Shown piece by piece: positions 17,989 to 28,078 of a stretch of DNA of 64,000 bases (positions within the stretch are counted from its first letter, which is position 1; every line of letters starts with the position of its first letter). The position numbers and the translations under genes are program-made. The notes under the pieces are model-generated. The model ran no database searches. It was not told the DNA's origin and saw only the letters and a program-made list of their open reading frames with translations. The stretch covers positions 3,348,001-3,412,000 of the forward strand of contig NZ_CP089848.1 of NCBI RefSeq assembly GCF_021266465.1. The letters run 5' to 3'. The stretch is from Paralcaligenes sp. KSB-10. Its GTDB lineage: Bacteria; Pseudomonadota; Gammaproteobacteria; Burkholderiales; Burkholderiaceae_B.

Positions 17989-18927
17989 ATGGAACGACAT
18001 CGTGAACAGCTCGAAACCTCTTTGCTGCGCGTGCTGCATGTCTTGCTGACCGAGCAAAGCGTATCGCGCGCGGCAATCAAGCTGGGCCTGTCCCAACCCG
18101 CCATCAGCAATTCCTTGCGGCGCTTGCGCGACATCACCGCAGACCCCCTGCTGGTGCGCGGCAAATCGGGCATGGTGGCCACCGAACGCGGCCGGGAACT
18201 TCTGGCGCACGCCACCGAGGCGCTGGCGGCGATCGACCACATCACCCAGCCGGCGGCGGGTTTTTCCCCGCAAACATCGACCCGCACATTCAGGCTTGGC
18301 GCCCCCGACTATCTCGATGCCATGTTCCTGCCCAATATCGCCGAGATGCTGTGCCGCGTCGCGCCTCAGGCCAAGTTGATCGTGCACCCCATCAATGCCG
18401 ACTTCAATTACCAGGATGCGCTCGAAAACGGCACCCTGGACGTAGTGGTCGGAAACTGGCTGGAACCGCCTCCGCAACTGCATATGTCGCGCCTCTTCGA
18501 CGACGAAGTGATATGCATGCTGGGCAACCAGCACCCCTTGGCGTCCAGGGGAATTTCGTTGCAGCACTACCTTGAATTGCGGCACCTGGCGCCCACGCCC
18601 TATGTGTCGGAACGCACCAGCTTCATCGACGGCTGCCTTGCCGAACATGGCTTGCGGCGCAAAATCCACATGACCGTGCCGTATTTCGGGCTGGTTCCCT
18701 ATATCTTGATGTCCACCGACCTTGTATTCACCACCGGGCGCCAGTTTGCCCAGAACTACGCCCGCTACCTGCCTGTCAAGGTCCTGCCTTCGCCATTCAA
18801 GTTCCCAACCATGCGTTTCTACCAGCTCTGGCACAAGCGGGCGAACACCGCGGCGGAAGTCACCTGGCTCAGGCGGCTCATCGCCCAGGTGGCCGCCGGA
18901 TTCTCCAGCGCTGCGGACAAGCCTTGA
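17989..18927 (+). CDS. LysR-family regulator next to xdhABC
   Basis: A 312-residue LysR-type regulator. The N-terminal winged helix has LLRVLHVLLTEQSVSRAAIK and LGLSQPAISNSLRRLRDI, followed by the linker helix and a periplasmic-binding-protein-like effector domain (FRLGAPDYLDAMFLPNIAEM). It is divergent from xdhA and upstream of the purine permease gene, so control of purine uptake and oxidation is the best guess. The effector, perhaps a purine or urate, is not shown by the sequence. Confidence 0.9.
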   Translation: MERHREQLETSLLRVLHVLLTEQSVSRAAIKLGLSQPAISNSLRRLRDITADPLLVRGKSGMVATERGRELLAHATEALAAIDHITQPAAGFSPQTSTRTFRLGAPDYLDAMFLPNIAEMLCRVAPQAKLIVHPINADFNYQDALENGTLDVVVGNWLEPPPQLHMSRLFDDEVICMLGNQHPLASRGISLQHYLELRHLAPTPYVSERTSFIDGCLAEHGLRRKIHMTVPYFGLVPYILMSTDLVFTTGRQFAQNYARYLPVKVLPSPFKFPTMRFYQLWHKRANTAAEVTWLRRLIAQVAAGFSSAADKP

Positions 18928-19227
18928 GTCCGGGCGCGGCGCGCGCATGGCGTGGAACACACGCCCGCGGGCGGTGACGATTATCAGAAACTTTTGATAA
19001 TCATCATCACGCCCATGAAAATTTCACGGCGATTCCCGCTCCTAAAATAAGCTCGACCCAAACGCGTCCTTTGTACAGGAAGATGCAGCGGCCCATGAAG
19101 CAGCTGCCAGAAAACGTGAGGAGACACATCGCGGTTTTTTCCTTTGTTCCCGGAACGCATAAGCAAAAGCACACCTGACGACGGCGCGGACAGCCCGTTT
19201 CAACCGGTTGATAAAGGAGCTCGATTC
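18928..19227. promoter_or_regulatory. Leader region of the purine permease gene
   Basis: A 300-bp stretch without a convincing gene. It contains a perfect inverted repeat GATTATCA-N8-TGATAATC (18979-19002), a candidate operator. The last bases hold the AAAGGAGC ribosome binding site of the permease gene. I see no riboswitch fold that I can name, although a leader of this length before a purine transporter makes one worth testing. Confidence 0.4.
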
Positions 19228-20613
19228 ATGACGGACCAGGAATATGTACTGACCCCCGGAGAACGCGCGCAGGCCGCGCCCAGCCTCACAGACAGGCTGG
19301 AAGCCTATTTCGGAGTTATCGAACGCGGCAGCTCGCTGCGCCAGGAAACATTGGCGGGCCTGACCACTTTTCTAACCATGGCTTATTCGGTGTTTGTCGT
19401 GCCCGGCATGTTTGGCAAGGCCGGCTTCGATACCAGCGCCGTATTCGTCGCGGTATGCCTCACCAGCGCTTTCGGCTCGCTTTTGATGGGCCTGTGGGCC
19501 AATCTGCCGATAGCGATCGGCTGCGCCATCTCGCTGACTGCCTTCACCGCCTTCGATCTCGTGCTCGGCAAAGGTCTGTCGCCATCGGTGGCATTGGGCG
19601 CCATATTCCTGATGGGGGTCGTATTCACCACCATTTCAGTCACGGGAGTGCGTTCCTGGATTCTGCGCAACTTGCCGGCCGGGGTCGCGCACGGCACGGG
19701 AGTGGGCATAGGCCTGTTCCTGCTGCTGATTGCCTCGAACGGAGTCGGCCTGGTCGTCAAGAACCCGGGGCCCGGGCTGCCGGTGGCTCTGGGCAATCTG
19801 GCCAGCCTGCCGGCTTTGCTGTCGATCGGCGGGCTGGCGGCCATCTTCGGGCTGGAACGGCGCCGCGTACCGGGCAGCATCCTGATCGTGATTGTCGTCC
19901 TCTCCCTGGTTGGACTGGCCGTCGATCCCAATGTCACGTTCAGCGGCATCATGGCCCTGCCATCCCTGGGCACGGCCGGCCACGCTACGCTGATCGGTTC
20001 GATGGATCTCAAGGGCGCGCTCACCGCCGCCGTCATCCCCAGCGTACTGGCCCTGGTCATGACGGCGGTATTCGATGCCACCGGCACGATACGCGCCGTG
20101 GCCGCCCAGGCCGGGCAACTGGATCAAAGCGGCCGCATCATCAATGGCGGACGAGCCCTGACGGCCGATTCGGTAAGCTCGGTCGTCTCGGCATTCCTGG
20201 GGGGAGCGCCGGCGGCGGCGTATATCGAATCGGCGGCCGGCGTGGCCGCCGGGGCCAAGACCGGCCTGACCGCAACCATAGTCGGCCTGATGTTCCTGGC
20301 GCTGATTTTCCTTTCTCCGCTGGCGGCGCTGGTGCCAGCCTATGCAACCGCTCCGGCGCTCATGTATGTGGGCCTGCTGATGCTGGGCAGCATCCGGAAA
20401 CTGGATATGGACGACATGGTCGATGCCATGGCCGGCCTGCTGTGCGCCGTTTTCATCGTGCTGACCTGCAATATCGTGACCGGCATCATGCTGGGGTTCT
20501 GCACGCTGGTGATCGGCCGCATCGTGGCCTGCGAATTCAACAAGCTGAATGCAGGCACGGTAGCCATTGCCGTCGTTCTGGCGGTATTCTACCTGGGCGG
20601 CTGGGCCATCTGA
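19228..20613 (+). CDS. NCS2 purine permease, AzgA-like
   Basis: An inner-membrane proton symporter, probably for guanine, hypoxanthine or adenine. The 461-residue protein has the AzgA-subfamily N-terminus ([20 protein letters not shown], then [17 protein letters not shown]), about twelve to fourteen hydrophobic segments, and [14 protein letters not shown] and [20 protein letters not shown] in the substrate-site helices. The ATG at 19228 has AAAGGAGC at the right distance. It stands between the LysR regulator and uraD, within the purine cluster. Substrate range inside the family is an inference. Confidence 0.92.
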   Translation: MTDQEYVLTPGERAQAAPSLTDRLEAYFGVIERGSSLRQETLAGLTTFLTMAYSVFVVPGMFGKAGFDTSAVFVAVCLTSAFGSLLMGLWANLPIAIGCAISLTAFTAFDLVLGKGLSPSVALGAIFLMGVVFTTISVTGVRSWILRNLPAGVAHGTGVGIGLFLLLIASNGVGLVVKNPGPGLPVALGNLASLPALLSIGGLAAIFGLERRRVPGSILIVIVVLSLVGLAVDPNVTFSGIMALPSLGTAGHATLIGSMDLKGALTAAVIPSVLALVMTAVFDATGTIRAVAAQAGQLDQSGRIINGGRALTADSVSSVVSAFLGGAPAAAYIESAAGVAAGAKTGLTATIVGLMFLALIFLSPLAALVPAYATAPALMYVGLLMLGSIRKLDMDDMVDAMAGLLCAVFIVLTCNIVTGIMLGFCTLVIGRIVACEFNKLNAGTVAIAVVLAVFYLGGWAI

Positions 20614-20671
20614 CCGGCCCGAACCCACCATGCGACACCATACCCCTTCTTGCACGGAAAAATCCGACACC

Positions 20672-21199
20672 ATGATGCAAACCGAGACGCCGACGCTATC
20701 GCTGGCCAGTGTGGCCGGGCTTTCCCAGGCCGAATTCGCGGCCTGCCTGGGAGATATCTTCGAACACTCGCCCTGGATCGCCGAACAAGCCTGGCACGCC
20801 CGCCCCTACGCCGATATCCAGGCGCTGCACGCCGCCATGATGGCCGCGGTCCACGCCGCCAGCGAAGCCGATCGACTGGCGCTGATCGCGGCCCACCCGG
20901 AGCTGGCCGGAAAAGAGGCGGCCGGCGGCACACTGACGCAAGCCTCCACGCAGGAGCAGAAAGGCGCCGGGCTGGATCAATGCAGCGCCGAAGAACTTGC
21001 GCGCCTGCGTACACTGAACCGCGCCTATCGGGAACGCTTCGGCTTCCCTTTCGTAATCGCCGTCAAAGGCCTGAGCCGCTACCAGATCATGGACGCGATC
21101 GAAGCGCGGCTGCAGGGCGATCGCGCCACCGAACTCTCCGCATGCCTGCGGGAAATCGGCAAAATAGCGCGCCTGCGCCTCGAGGCGCGGCTCGTCTGA
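20672..21199 (+). CDS. uraD: OHCU decarboxylase
   Basis: Decarboxylates OHCU, the UraH product, to S-allantoin. The 175-residue product carries LSQAEFAACLGDIFEHSPWI, the catalytic His in LIAAHPELAGK and the C-terminal GFPFVIAVKGLSRYQIM. The start is uncertain: Met at 20672 or 20675 gives the family N-terminus, while an earlier ATG at 20630 would add 14 residues. It follows the permease gene by about 58 bp and is probably cotranscribed. It is physically apart from uraH-puuD. Confidence 0.93.
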   Translation: MMQTETPTLSLASVAGLSQAEFAACLGDIFEHSPWIAEQAWHARPYADIQALHAAMMAAVHAASEADRLALIAAHPELAGKEAAGGTLTQASTQEQKGAGLDQCSAEELARLRTLNRAYRERFGFPFVIAVKGLSRYQIMDAIEARLQGDRATELSACLREIGKIARLRLEARLV

Positions 21200-21277
21200 C
21201 AGCAACGGGAGGCCAACCGTCGTCGCACGGAACACTGTCACGACCTGGCACATATCGAACTCCGGGCAACAAACCGC

Positions 21278-22195
21278 TTATGCCGTTTGTTGCTTCTCCC
21301 AGTACCCGGCCTGGTTGTAGATGGATCTTAGATAATCAATGAAATGGCGCACCTTGGCGGGCAGGTAGCGCTGCTGGGGGTACACGGCCTGTATGTCGTA
21401 GCCGGGCAAGGCGAACTCGTCCAACACGGTCACGAGCTCGCCGCGCTTGAGTTCGGCCTGTATTTCCCAGGTGGAGCGCCAGCCTACACCCAATCCCTGC
21501 TTGACCCAGCCATACAGCAGCTCGCCATCATTGCACGCCAGGTCGCCATCGACCCGCACGGCAAAAGGCCTTGCATCGCGCAGGAAGATCCAGCCGCGCT
21601 GCTGGCCGCCTTGCAGATTGAACGCCAGGCAATTGTGCCGCGCCAGATCCTCGGGGATGCGCGGCATGCCATGACGCTCGAAATAAGCGGGCGTGCCGCA
21701 AACCACCCGGCGGTTGGGAAACAAGCGCACCGCCACATAATTGGGATCCCTGACCTCGCCGATGCGTATGGCGACATCGTAGCCCTCGCGAACCAGGTCG
21801 ACCACACTGTCGGTGAAATTGAACGACAGGCGCAATTCAGGGTATTGGGCGCGAAATGCGGCGGCATGCGGCGCAACATGGCGGCGACCGAACGCAGCCG
21901 GCGCCGACACCACCAGATGTCCACGCACGGCGCTGCGCCCGGCACTGACGCTGCCTTCGGCCGCATCAAAATCATGGATCAGTTGCTGGCAGCTTTCAAG
22001 AAATCGCTCCCCCAGATCGGTCAACGCCAGTCCCCGGGTGGAACGGTGCATCAATTGCACGCCCAGCCTGCGCTCCAGGGCGTTGAGGCGGCGCCCCATG
22101 ACGACGGGCGTAACTCCTTCGATCAGCGCCGCCGCCGCGAAGCTGCCTTTTTCCGCCACCAGGACAAAGCTGCGTATTGCAGTATACCGATCCAT
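21278..22195 (-). CDS. LysR-family regulator next to gcl
   Basis: A 305-residue LysR-type regulator of the CrgA/DsdC-like group. The HTH has SFVLVAEKGSFAAAALIEGV and the linker helix includes LNALERRLGVQLMHRSTRGL. The effector domain includes FNFTDSVVDLVREGYDVAIR, and the C-terminus has the family pattern LPAKVRHFIDYLRSIY. It is divergent from gcl across 332 bp, so regulation of glyoxylate assimilation is likely. It converges on uraD. Confidence 0.9.
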   Translation of the reverse strand: MDRYTAIRSFVLVAEKGSFAAAALIEGVTPVVMGRRLNALERRLGVQLMHRSTRGLALTDLGERFLESCQQLIHDFDAAEGSVSAGRSAVRGHLVVSAPAAFGRRHVAPHAAAFRAQYPELRLSFNFTDSVVDLVREGYDVAIRIGEVRDPNYVAVRLFPNRRVVCGTPAYFERHGMPRIPEDLARHNCLAFNLQGGQQRGWIFLRDARPFAVRVDGDLACNDGELLYGWVKQGLGVGWRSTWEIQAELKRGELVTVLDEFALPGYDIQAVYPQQRYLPAKVRHFIDYLRSIYNQAGYWEKQQTA

Positions 22196-22527
22196 TCCAT
22201 ACCTTTGATAAGGGGCTATGCGGAAATTATAACGGGAACCCCATGCCCGCCAGGATGTTCCTTTTCATTTTTCCAGGCCAAAGCCAGCTAAAGCCGCGCC
22301 TGGAAATCAATACACATCTACAGCCCGGCAACAAAGCCAAAACCTCAATAAATACTAGAAGTATCGGCAGAAACTATAGTTCCTGCCATTCAAATCAACA
22401 CCGTTTTTCTCTATTCTGGACTCCATACAGAAAACTCACGCCGGTTCGCAGGGGCCGGCCTTGCCGCCACCCCTGCGTCACCATCCGTTGATATTCAAGA
22501 CCGCATCCACGCAATAGAGGAACCATC
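22196..22527. promoter_or_regulatory. Divergent control region of LysR and gcl, with a 22-bp near-perfect palindrome
   Basis: A 332-bp region without a gene. It holds a 22-base palindrome (22366-22387) of the form GGCAG-x-AACTATAGTT-x-CTGCC with one mismatched pair, about 140 bp before the gcl ATG. This is the best operator candidate here. The stretch from about 22240 to 22400 is richer in A and T than its surroundings. I see no clear consensus promoter. Confidence 0.45.
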
Positions 22528-24309
<1,782 letters not shown>

Positions 24310-24337
24310 GCGCCCGGCACCTGAAAGGAGACCATCC

Positions 24338-25117
24338 ATGCCGAAATTTGCCGCCAACCTGTCGATGCTGTTCAACGAATTCGACTTTATGGACCGCTTC
24401 AAAGCCGCCGCACAGGCCGGCTTCAAAGGGGTCGAATACCTATTCCCATACGCCTTCGACCATGACGCGCTGGCTGAACAATTACGCGCCAATGGCTTGA
24501 CGCAGGTCCTGCACAACCTGCCCGCCGGCGACTGGGAAAAAGGCGAGCGCGGGATCGCCTGCCATCCCGACCGGGTCGGCGAGTTCCAGGAAGGCGTGGG
24601 AAAGGCCATCGAGTACGCGACCGCCCTGGGCTGCAAGCAGGTCAATTGCCTGGCGGGCATTGCCCCCGCACATATCGATCCGGACACAATACGCTCGACC
24701 TTCGTCGACAACCTGCGATTCGCCGCCCGGAAACTCAAGGACGCCCGCATCCGCCTGCTGATCGAGCCCATCAATACCTTCGACATACCAGGCTTCTTCC
24801 TTAGCCGCACCGACCAGGCCCTGAACATCATCCGCGACACCGGCTCGGACAATCTTTTCGTGCAGTACGACCTCTATCACGCCCAGCGCATGGAAGGCGA
24901 ACTGGCCAACACACTGGCCGCGAATCTGCGGCAGATTGCCCATATCCAGTTGGCCGACAACCCGGGGCGCCACGAACCCGGCTCAGGCGAAATCAACTAT
25001 GCGTGGCTGTTTCGGTATATGGACAGCCTGGGCTACGACGGCTGGGTCGGCTGCGAATACAAGCCGGCCGGCACCACGCAAGACGGGCTGGGCTGGATCA
25101 GCGCCCTGGCCTCCTGA
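24338..25117 (+). CDS. hyi: Hydroxypyruvate isomerase
   Basis: Interconverts tartronate semialdehyde and hydroxypyruvate. The 259-residue TIM barrel has MPKFAANLSMLFNEFDFMDR, FKGVEYLFPYAFD, NCLAGIAP and the metal-site IEPINTFDIPGFFLSRTDQ. The C-terminus has GCEYKPAGTTQDGLGW. The ATG at 24338 is preceded by AAAGGAGA and lies 28 bp after gcl. Gene order gcl-hyi-glxR matches enteric allantoin/glyoxylate clusters. Confidence 0.95.
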   Translation: MPKFAANLSMLFNEFDFMDRFKAAAQAGFKGVEYLFPYAFDHDALAEQLRANGLTQVLHNLPAGDWEKGERGIACHPDRVGEFQEGVGKAIEYATALGCKQVNCLAGIAPAHIDPDTIRSTFVDNLRFAARKLKDARIRLLIEPINTFDIPGFFLSRTDQALNIIRDTGSDNLFVQYDLYHAQRMEGELANTLAANLRQIAHIQLADNPGRHEPGSGEINYAWLFRYMDSLGYDGWVGCEYKPAGTTQDGLGWISALAS

Positions 25118-25154
25118 ACACGCCTCTCTTTTATCTACAACCTGGAAATCAAAC

Positions 25155-26039
25155 ATGGCTAATATCGGCTTTATCGGACTCGGCATCATGGGCGCACCCA
25201 TGGCCGCCAACCTGGTCAAGGGCGGCCACACCCTGTATACCCACACGCTTGGGGAGACCCCACCAACCCTGATCGATGCCGGCGCAACGCCATGCGCCAA
25301 CGGCGCCGAAGTGGCGCACCGCGGCGATATCATCATTACCATGGTGCCCGATACGCCCCACGTGGAGGCCGCCCTGTTCGACGAGAACGGCGTTGCCCAG
25401 GGTCTGAGCAAAGGGAAGACCGTTCTCGACATGAGCTCGATCTCGCCCGTCGCCACCAAGCAGTTCGCACGCCGCATCAACGAACTGGGCTGCGAGTACC
25501 TGGATGCGCCCGTGTCCGGCGGCGAGGTTGGCGCCAAGGCCGCGAGCCTGACCATCATGGTCGGCGGCAACGAGGCGGCGTTCAATACCGTCAAGCCCTT
25601 GCTCGACCTGATGGGCAAGAACATAACGCTGGTCGGAGGCAATGGCGACGGCCAGATCACCAAGGTCGCCAACCAGATTATTGTGGCGCTCACTATCGAA
25701 GCCGTCGGCGAAGCGCTGCTGCTTGCCTCCAAGGCCGGCGCCGATGCGGCCAAGGTGCGTCAGGCATTGATGGGCGGCTTCGCCAACTCGCGCATTCTTG
25801 AAGTGCATGGCGAACGCATGGTCAAACGTTCTTTCGATCCGGGCTTTCGTATTGAACTGCACCAGAAAGACCTCAACCTGGCCCTGGGCACGGCCCGGCA
25901 GATCGGCGTATCGCTGCCCTGCACTGCCCTTGCACAGGAACTGTTCAACACCTGCGCCGCGCAGGGCGGGTCTGGCTGGGATCACTCGGGCATGGTGCGG
26001 GCCCTGGAAATCATGGCCAATTTCGAAATCGGCCAGTAA
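25155..26039 (+). CDS. glxR: Tartronate semialdehyde reductase (2-hydroxy-3-oxopropionate reductase)
   Basis: Reduces tartronate semialdehyde to D-glycerate with NAD(P)H. The 294-residue beta-hydroxyacid dehydrogenase begins with the dinucleotide motif GFIGLGIMGAPMAANL. It carries the substrate-binding DAPVSGGEVGAKAASLTIM and the catalytic Lys in GQITKVANQIIVALTIEA. It lies 37 bp after hyi. The normal next gene, glycerate kinase, is reduced to a remnant immediately downstream. Confidence 0.95.
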   Translation: MANIGFIGLGIMGAPMAANLVKGGHTLYTHTLGETPPTLIDAGATPCANGAEVAHRGDIIITMVPDTPHVEAALFDENGVAQGLSKGKTVLDMSSISPVATKQFARRINELGCEYLDAPVSGGEVGAKAASLTIMVGGNEAAFNTVKPLLDLMGKNITLVGGNGDGQITKVANQIIVALTIEAVGEALLLASKAGADAAKVRQALMGGFANSRILEVHGERMVKRSFDPGFRIELHQKDLNLALGTARQIGVSLPCTALAQELFNTCAAQGGSGWDHSGMVRALEIMANFEIGQ

Positions 26040-26069
26040 GCCAAAGCACAGACCCGAGGGAGCCCGCTC

Positions 26070-26402
26070 ATGACGACTCCGCCCCGCACGCTGCTGGCCA
26101 GGATGTTTGCGGCCGCCGTCGAAGCGGCACAACCCGGACATTGCATGGCAGGCATGCTGCCGCCGCCGGCAGCCGGGCGTACCCTGGTCATCGGCGCGGG
26201 CAAGGCATCGGCGGCCATGGCGCGCGCAATCGCGCAAGGAATGCGGCCCCGCGACCATCTTGACGACAACAACGGGCACGGCTTTTTCGAAGCCCTCGGA
26301 GATTCGCTCATTACCGGCCCCACCTTGACGAACGTCAACGATTTCCGCGCCATTCTGATCGCCGGACCAGACCCGCACACCCTCAAGAGAGACCCGCCAT
26401 GA
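26070..26402 (+). pseudogene. Glycerate 2-kinase (MOFRL/TtuD type) with large internal in-frame deletion
   Basis: The frame encodes only 110 residues, against roughly 420 in intact enzymes. Residues 1 to about 57 are a normal N-terminus (LLARMFAAAVEAAQP, then RTLVIGAGKASAAMARAIAQ). The text then jumps directly to the extreme C-terminus (NGHGFFEALGDSLITGPTLT, then NVNDFRAILI). The fusion falls near AIAQGMRPRDHL. Some 300 codons, including most of the active site, are missing without loss of frame. The stop codon overlaps the pyk ATG (ATGA), so the remnant may still couple translation to pyk. The enzyme is almost certainly inactive. Family lengths are from general knowledge. Confidence 0.88.
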
Positions 26403-27835
26403 ACACGCCGCGCCGCGCCCGCATACTCGCCACACTCGGCCCCTCCAGCTCCAGCCCTGAATGCATCCGCGCACTGATCGACGCCGGGGCCAACGTATTC
26501 CGCCTGAATTTCAGCCACGGCACCCACGCAGATCACGCGCAGCGCCTGCGCATCATTCGTGAAGCCGAACGCGAGGCCGGGCGCCCGATAGGCATCCTGA
26601 TGGATCTTCAAGGCCCCAAACTGCGGGTGGGGCGCATCGCGGGAGGGCGAACCACCCTTGAAGCCGGCCGGCGGTTCCGGCTGGATCTCGATCCTGCCGA
26701 AGGAAACTCCACACGAGCCAGCCTGCCTCATCCCGAAATTTTTGCAGCGCTTGAAAAAAACACCGACCTGCTGCTGGACGACGGCAAGCTGCGGCTGCGC
26801 GTAGACGAATTTGGGCCCGATTTTGCGGAAACCACCGTCCTGGTGGGCGGATCCTTATCGGACCGCAAAGGCGTCAACGTCCCGAGCGTGGTCCTGCCCA
26901 TTTCGCCACTGACCGCCAAAGACCGTGCCGATCTCGATTTCGGCCTCGACCTGGGCGTGGACTGGGTCGCGCTGTCTTTCGTGCAACGCGCCGAAGATAT
27001 TGCGGAAGCCCGGGCCATTATCGGCAAGCGGGCCTGGATCATGGCCAAGCTGGAAAAGCCCGCCGCCATCGAGCATCTGAACGCCATCATTGAATTATCC
27101 GACGGCGTCATGGTGGCACGCGGCGACCTTGGCGTGGAAATGCCGCCGCAACAAGTGCCTATCCTGCAGCAGCGCATTGTGCGGGCCGCCCGCGCAGCCG
27201 GCCGCCCCGTGGTCGTTGCCACGCAGATGCTGGAGTCCATGATCGGCTCGCCCGTGCCGACGCGGGCCGAAGCCTCGGATGTCGCCACCGCCATCTACAG
27301 CGGGGCCGACGCCGTCATGCTGTCGGCCGAGTCGGCATCCGGCCAGTATCCGGTCGAGGCAGTGACCATCATGGAAAGCATCATCCGCGAAGTTGAACAG
27401 GACCCCGCCTGGCGCGCAGGCCTGGAAGCCAGCCACAGCCCGGCCAAGGCCAACCCTCCCGACGCCGTCTGTTGCGCCTTGCGCCGCGTGGCCGATCTAC
27501 TCGAGCCCGCCGCCACAGTCGCCTACACCGCCTCGGGTTTCAGCGCCCTGCGAGCCAGCCGGGAACGTCCCATGACGCCTATTCTGGCCTTGACGCCCAA
27601 CCTGAGCACAGCAAGACAGCTTGCCCTGGCATGGGGCCTGCACCCGATTCGATTCAACGCGCAGATGGATAATGTCGGCGACATGATCCGGCATGCCACC
27701 GCCCTTGCAACGCAACACGGGATGGCGGGCGAGCACGATACCGTCATTGTGATTGCCGGCCTGCCTTTCGGGCGCAGCGGCAGCACCAATCTGCTGCATA
27801 TAGCCACGGTCGAGGCCAAAAACACGGGCCATTAG
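26399..27835 (+). CDS. pyk: Pyruvate kinase
   Basis: Converts phosphoenolpyruvate and ADP to pyruvate and ATP. The 478-residue protein has RILATLGPSSSS, FRLNFSHGTHADH, ILMDLQGPKLRVG, the catalytic-Lys segment IMAKLEKPAAIEHL, the metal-site GVMVARGDLGVEMP and the active-site MLSAESASGQYPVEAV. A glxR-glycerate kinase-pyk order is known from tartrate and glyoxylate operons (TtuD-TtuE), so this is probably a pathway-linked second pyruvate kinase. Its start overlaps the kinase remnant by four bases. Confidence 0.95.
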   Translation: MNTPRRARILATLGPSSSSPECIRALIDAGANVFRLNFSHGTHADHAQRLRIIREAEREAGRPIGILMDLQGPKLRVGRIAGGRTTLEAGRRFRLDLDPAEGNSTRASLPHPEIFAALEKNTDLLLDDGKLRLRVDEFGPDFAETTVLVGGSLSDRKGVNVPSVVLPISPLTAKDRADLDFGLDLGVDWVALSFVQRAEDIAEARAIIGKRAWIMAKLEKPAAIEHLNAIIELSDGVMVARGDLGVEMPPQQVPILQQRIVRAARAAGRPVVVATQMLESMIGSPVPTRAEASDVATAIYSGADAVMLSAESASGQYPVEAVTIMESIIREVEQDPAWRAGLEASHSPAKANPPDAVCCALRRVADLLEPAATVAYTASGFSALRASRERPMTPILALTPNLSTARQLALAWGLHPIRFNAQMDNVGDMIRHATALATQHGMAGEHDTVIVIAGLPFGRSGSTNLLHIATVEAKNTGH

Positions 27836-27890
27836 CCTATAAGCAGCCTTTCCTTTGGCCCGGCCCCCCGCCGCGCCAAAGGCCGATCAG

Positions 27891-27929
27891 CGCCAAGCGC
27901 CTGTCTCGAATAAAGACAGGCGCTTGGCG
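27891..27929. terminator. Strong hairpin after pyk
   Basis: CGCCAAGCGCCTGTCT (27891-27906) pairs perfectly over 16 bp with 27914-27929 around a seven-base loop. It lies 55 bp after the pyk stop and about 150 bp before glcB. The bases that follow are not T-rich, so it may stop or stabilise the pyk transcript rather than act as a textbook intrinsic terminator. Confidence 0.6.
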
Positions 27930-28078
27930 TATCGGTCCGGCTGTTTCAAACACGTCCTATAATCAGGTACAACGAAAAACAGCAGCCCATTGCACGAGCG
28001 CGCAAGCGCCGTGCCGGCTTGTTGCAAGCTGCGGCGGCCATCTTAAAGACTATTTAACTTATCTGATCAAGGAAAACC

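Noticed and set aside
26070-26402. A normal small gene of 110 codons
   Set aside because: Its two halves match the separate ends of glycerate kinase, so a deletion remnant explains it better than a distinct gene, even though the frame is intact.
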